NCBI GenBank assembly: GCA_030431485.1
Contig: JAUIIR010000031.1
Location: 1-44,898, forward strand
DNA: 44,898 bases
Reading direction: 5' to 3'
From: Alphaproteobacteria bacterium
GTDB lineage: Bacteria > Pseudomonadota > Alphaproteobacteria > Rhodobacterales > Rhodobacteraceae
The notes below the pieces were generated by a model that ran no database searches, was not told the origin of the DNA, and was given only the letters and a program-made list of their open reading frames with translations. A program made the position numbers and the translations under genes. Shown here piece after piece: positions 43,478-44,898 of this stretch. The stretch's first letter is position 1, and the number at the start of each line of letters is the position of its first letter.

Positions 43478-44044
43478 TCAGAGCGTTTGTCCGTTCACCC
43501 GAAGCTCCAACCGCTCCAACGCGTCTATCACATCGGAATCATGCGGCCTGAGGCTGAGTACCCGCGAATAGGCGTCATACGCAAGGTGAGGTTTATCAAC
43601 CTGCTCGAAGATCGCCCCCAAACCGCGCAAAGCTCCAAAATGCTTTGGGTTCAACGCCAATGTGCGCTCCAGCGCGTCTGCGGCAGGGCCAAACATGTCT
43701 TTTCGGTAATAAGCCAGTGCCAACGCGTGCCAGCCTTCCGCGAAGTCCGGTGCGTGGTCGGTCACGGCACGCAAATGCTCCAAAGCGACTTCCACATTGT
43801 CGATCTCCAGCGCATCTTCTCCGCGTTTCAGCAACAGATCAATCGTGGCTGAACCGGACTTTGACCACTCCTGCCTGACCTGCCGCTCAAGCCGTTGGGC
43901 CGCACGTTCGTCCTCGGCTTGTCCCAGTTCATCCAGCAGACCCGCCGCGGCAGAGGGCTCGGCATGGGCAGAACCCAGCGTCATACCCAGCGTCAGAAGA
44001 AATGCCGCAACGGCAGATTTGTATTTGCGCATTGTGAACCTCAT
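43478..44044 (-). CDS. Exported TPR-repeat protein
   Basis: 188 aa. Signal peptide near residues 1-28 (AVAAFLLTLGMTLGSAHA). Three to four TPR-like units follow: LLLKRGEDALEIDNVEVALEHL, WHALALAYYRKDMFGPAADALERTL and FGALRGLGAIFEQVDKPHLAYDAY. The protein is probably periplasmic and works as a scaffold. A second start at 44032 also has a ribosome site. Partner unknown. It is divergent from the SCP2 gene. Confidence 0.85.
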   Translation of the reverse strand: MRFTMRKYKSAVAAFLLTLGMTLGSAHAEPSAAAGLLDELGQAEDERAAQRLERQVRQEWSKSGSATIDLLLKRGEDALEIDNVEVALEHLRAVTDHAPDFAEGWHALALAYYRKDMFGPAADALERTLALNPKHFGALRGLGAIFEQVDKPHLAYDAYSRVLSLRPHDSDVIDALERLELRVNGQTL

Positions 44045-44122
44045 AACTCACCTTGAGTTTAGCGTGGGGTGTGGCAAATGCCAGCCTCGCACTGCATAAC
44101 GCGATCACAAGGAGACGAGCGT

Positions 44123-44413
44123 ATGAGCGATGTTGTGGCACAGGCCGTCACGGCCATGAATGAAAAGCTGGGCGGTAACGGTATTGATGGCACCGCACAG
44201 TTCAACATCGAAGGCGAGGGCAGCATGATCGTCGACAGCGACGGCGCGCGGGAAGGCACCGCCGATGCAGACGTGACCTTCAGTGCAGATGCGGACACCT
44301 ATCGCGATATCTTTGATGGATCACTGGATCCGACGTCTGCTTTCATGTCAGGCCGGCTCAGCATCGACGGCGATATGGGTATGGCGATGAAACTGGCCTC
44401 TACGCTCGCCTGA
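44123..44413 (+). CDS. SCP2 sterol-binding domain protein
   Basis: 96 aa from the ATG at 44123, with AAGGAGACG upstream. The whole protein is a minimal SCP2-like domain: GTAQFNIEGEGSMIVDSDG, then ADVTFSADADTYRDIFDGSLDPTSAFMSGRLSIDGDM. SCP2 domains bind lipids or acyl-CoA in a hydrophobic cavity. Its stop overlaps the start of the next gene (TGATG), so it is coupled to a hydrolase. Confidence 0.92.
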   Translation: MSDVVAQAVTAMNEKLGGNGIDGTAQFNIEGEGSMIVDSDGAREGTADADVTFSADADTYRDIFDGSLDPTSAFMSGRLSIDGDMGMAMKLASTLA

Positions 44414-44898
44414 TGGCCGAGCGCGCGCCCTATCGACGTGATCTAGCCGAAGGGCCGGAAACCGAAGCCTTCTGGTTGCGCGCCTCAGACGGGGTGCGCA
44501 TTAGGGTCAGCCATGCTGCCGCGAAAGAAAGCAAAGGCACCGTCTTCATCTTGCCGGGGCGCACCGAATACGTGGAAAAATATGGGCGCAACGCCGCAGA
44601 TTTAGTGCGTGCTGGCTTTGACGTCGTGTCGGTGGATTGGCGCGGACAGGGCATGGCAGACCGCCTGTCCGCTAATATCATGGTTGGTCATGTCGAACGG
44701 TTTCTCGACTTTCAGAAAGACTGGTCTGCTGTCCGCAGTTTCGCCAGCCAACGGGGTGTCCCCAAACCTTGGCATATGGTGGCGCATTCAATGGGTGGAT
44801 GTATAGGCCTCAGGGCCCTGATGGGTGGCACTGATATGACAGCCGTTATGTTCACCGGTCCGATGTGGGGCATTGAAATGGCCGGCTACCTGCGCCCC
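44413..44898 (+). CDS. Alpha/beta hydrolase, lysophospholipase-like (3' end outside window)
   Basis: The first 162 residues are visible. GTVFILPGRTEYVEKYGRNA takes the oxyanion-loop position, SVDWRGQGMADR is typical of monoacylglycerol lipase / lysophospholipase proteins, and the nucleophile elbow is AHSMGG. The catalytic Asp and His lie beyond the window. The start overlaps the SCP2 stop, suggesting that a lipid carrier and a lipid hydrolase act together. Confidence 0.87.
   Translation, partial: MAERAPYRRDLAEGPETEAFWLRASDGVRIRVSHAAAKESKGTVFILPGRTEYVEKYGRNAADLVRAGFDVVSVDWRGQGMADRLSANIMVGHVERFLDFQKDWSAVRSFASQRGVPKPWHMVAHSMGGCIGLRALMGGTDMTAVMFTGPMWGIEMAGYLRP

Overview
The window looks like ordinary chromosome from an alphaproteobacterium of the Rhodobacterales, probably the Roseobacter group. 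The reasons are the high-GC codon use, Rhodobacteraceae-type small families (DUF1476, and probable DUF6314 and DUF6525), an L21 with a long C-terminal extension, and the gene order CarD - FdxA - S4 protein - SUV3-type helicase. I see no phage, insertion sequence, integrase or CRISPR array. Genes are densely packed and no gene-free stretch exceeds 300 bases; the longest is 39436-39709, upstream of carD.

Layout, left to right. 1-4098: end of an ornithine cyclodeaminase gene, then the convergent dctB-dctD two-component pair, whose regulator lacks the GAFTGA loop. 4166-6427: purQ, purS and purC (minus), diverging from a DUF1476 / ATPase zeta-subunit gene. 6505-9527: a histidine phosphatase, then a coupled pair of saccharopine dehydrogenases for lysine breakdown. 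9594-13991: purB, a DUF6314 protein, a tiny secreted protein, an isolated divergent FliG, and a ferric-type ABC ATPase. 14072-19158: a minus-strand block rplU-rpmA-GNAT-obgE-proB-proA. 19349-23985: a DUF2059 protein, tRNA-Ser(CGA), the zinc uptake locus (zur-znuC-znuB diverging from znuA) and a DUF6525 protein.

24030-30272 is a sulfur-oxidation operon: a Crp/Fnr-type regulator, persulfide dioxygenase, a DUF442-SQR-like fusion, a SulP transporter and a TDT/SLAC1-type channel. I read it as sulfide to persulfide to sulfite, followed by export or exchange of the oxyanion. 30357-34176 holds an RTX metalloprotease with a DUF4214 module, a probable GT-A glycosyltransferase and a SIMPL-domain protein.

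34334-36844 encodes the most unusual protein here: a GspL/PilM-like cytoplasmic domain, one membrane helix, and a PilP/GspC-like periplasmic domain in a single chain, with no secretion or pilus genes around it. 36982-44898 holds a CPA2 cation/proton antiporter, carD, fdxA, an S4 RNA-binding protein, the SUV3-type helicase, a TPR protein, an SCP2 protein and the start of an alpha/beta hydrolase.

All family assignments come from reading motifs and overall sequence character by eye; no database search was run.
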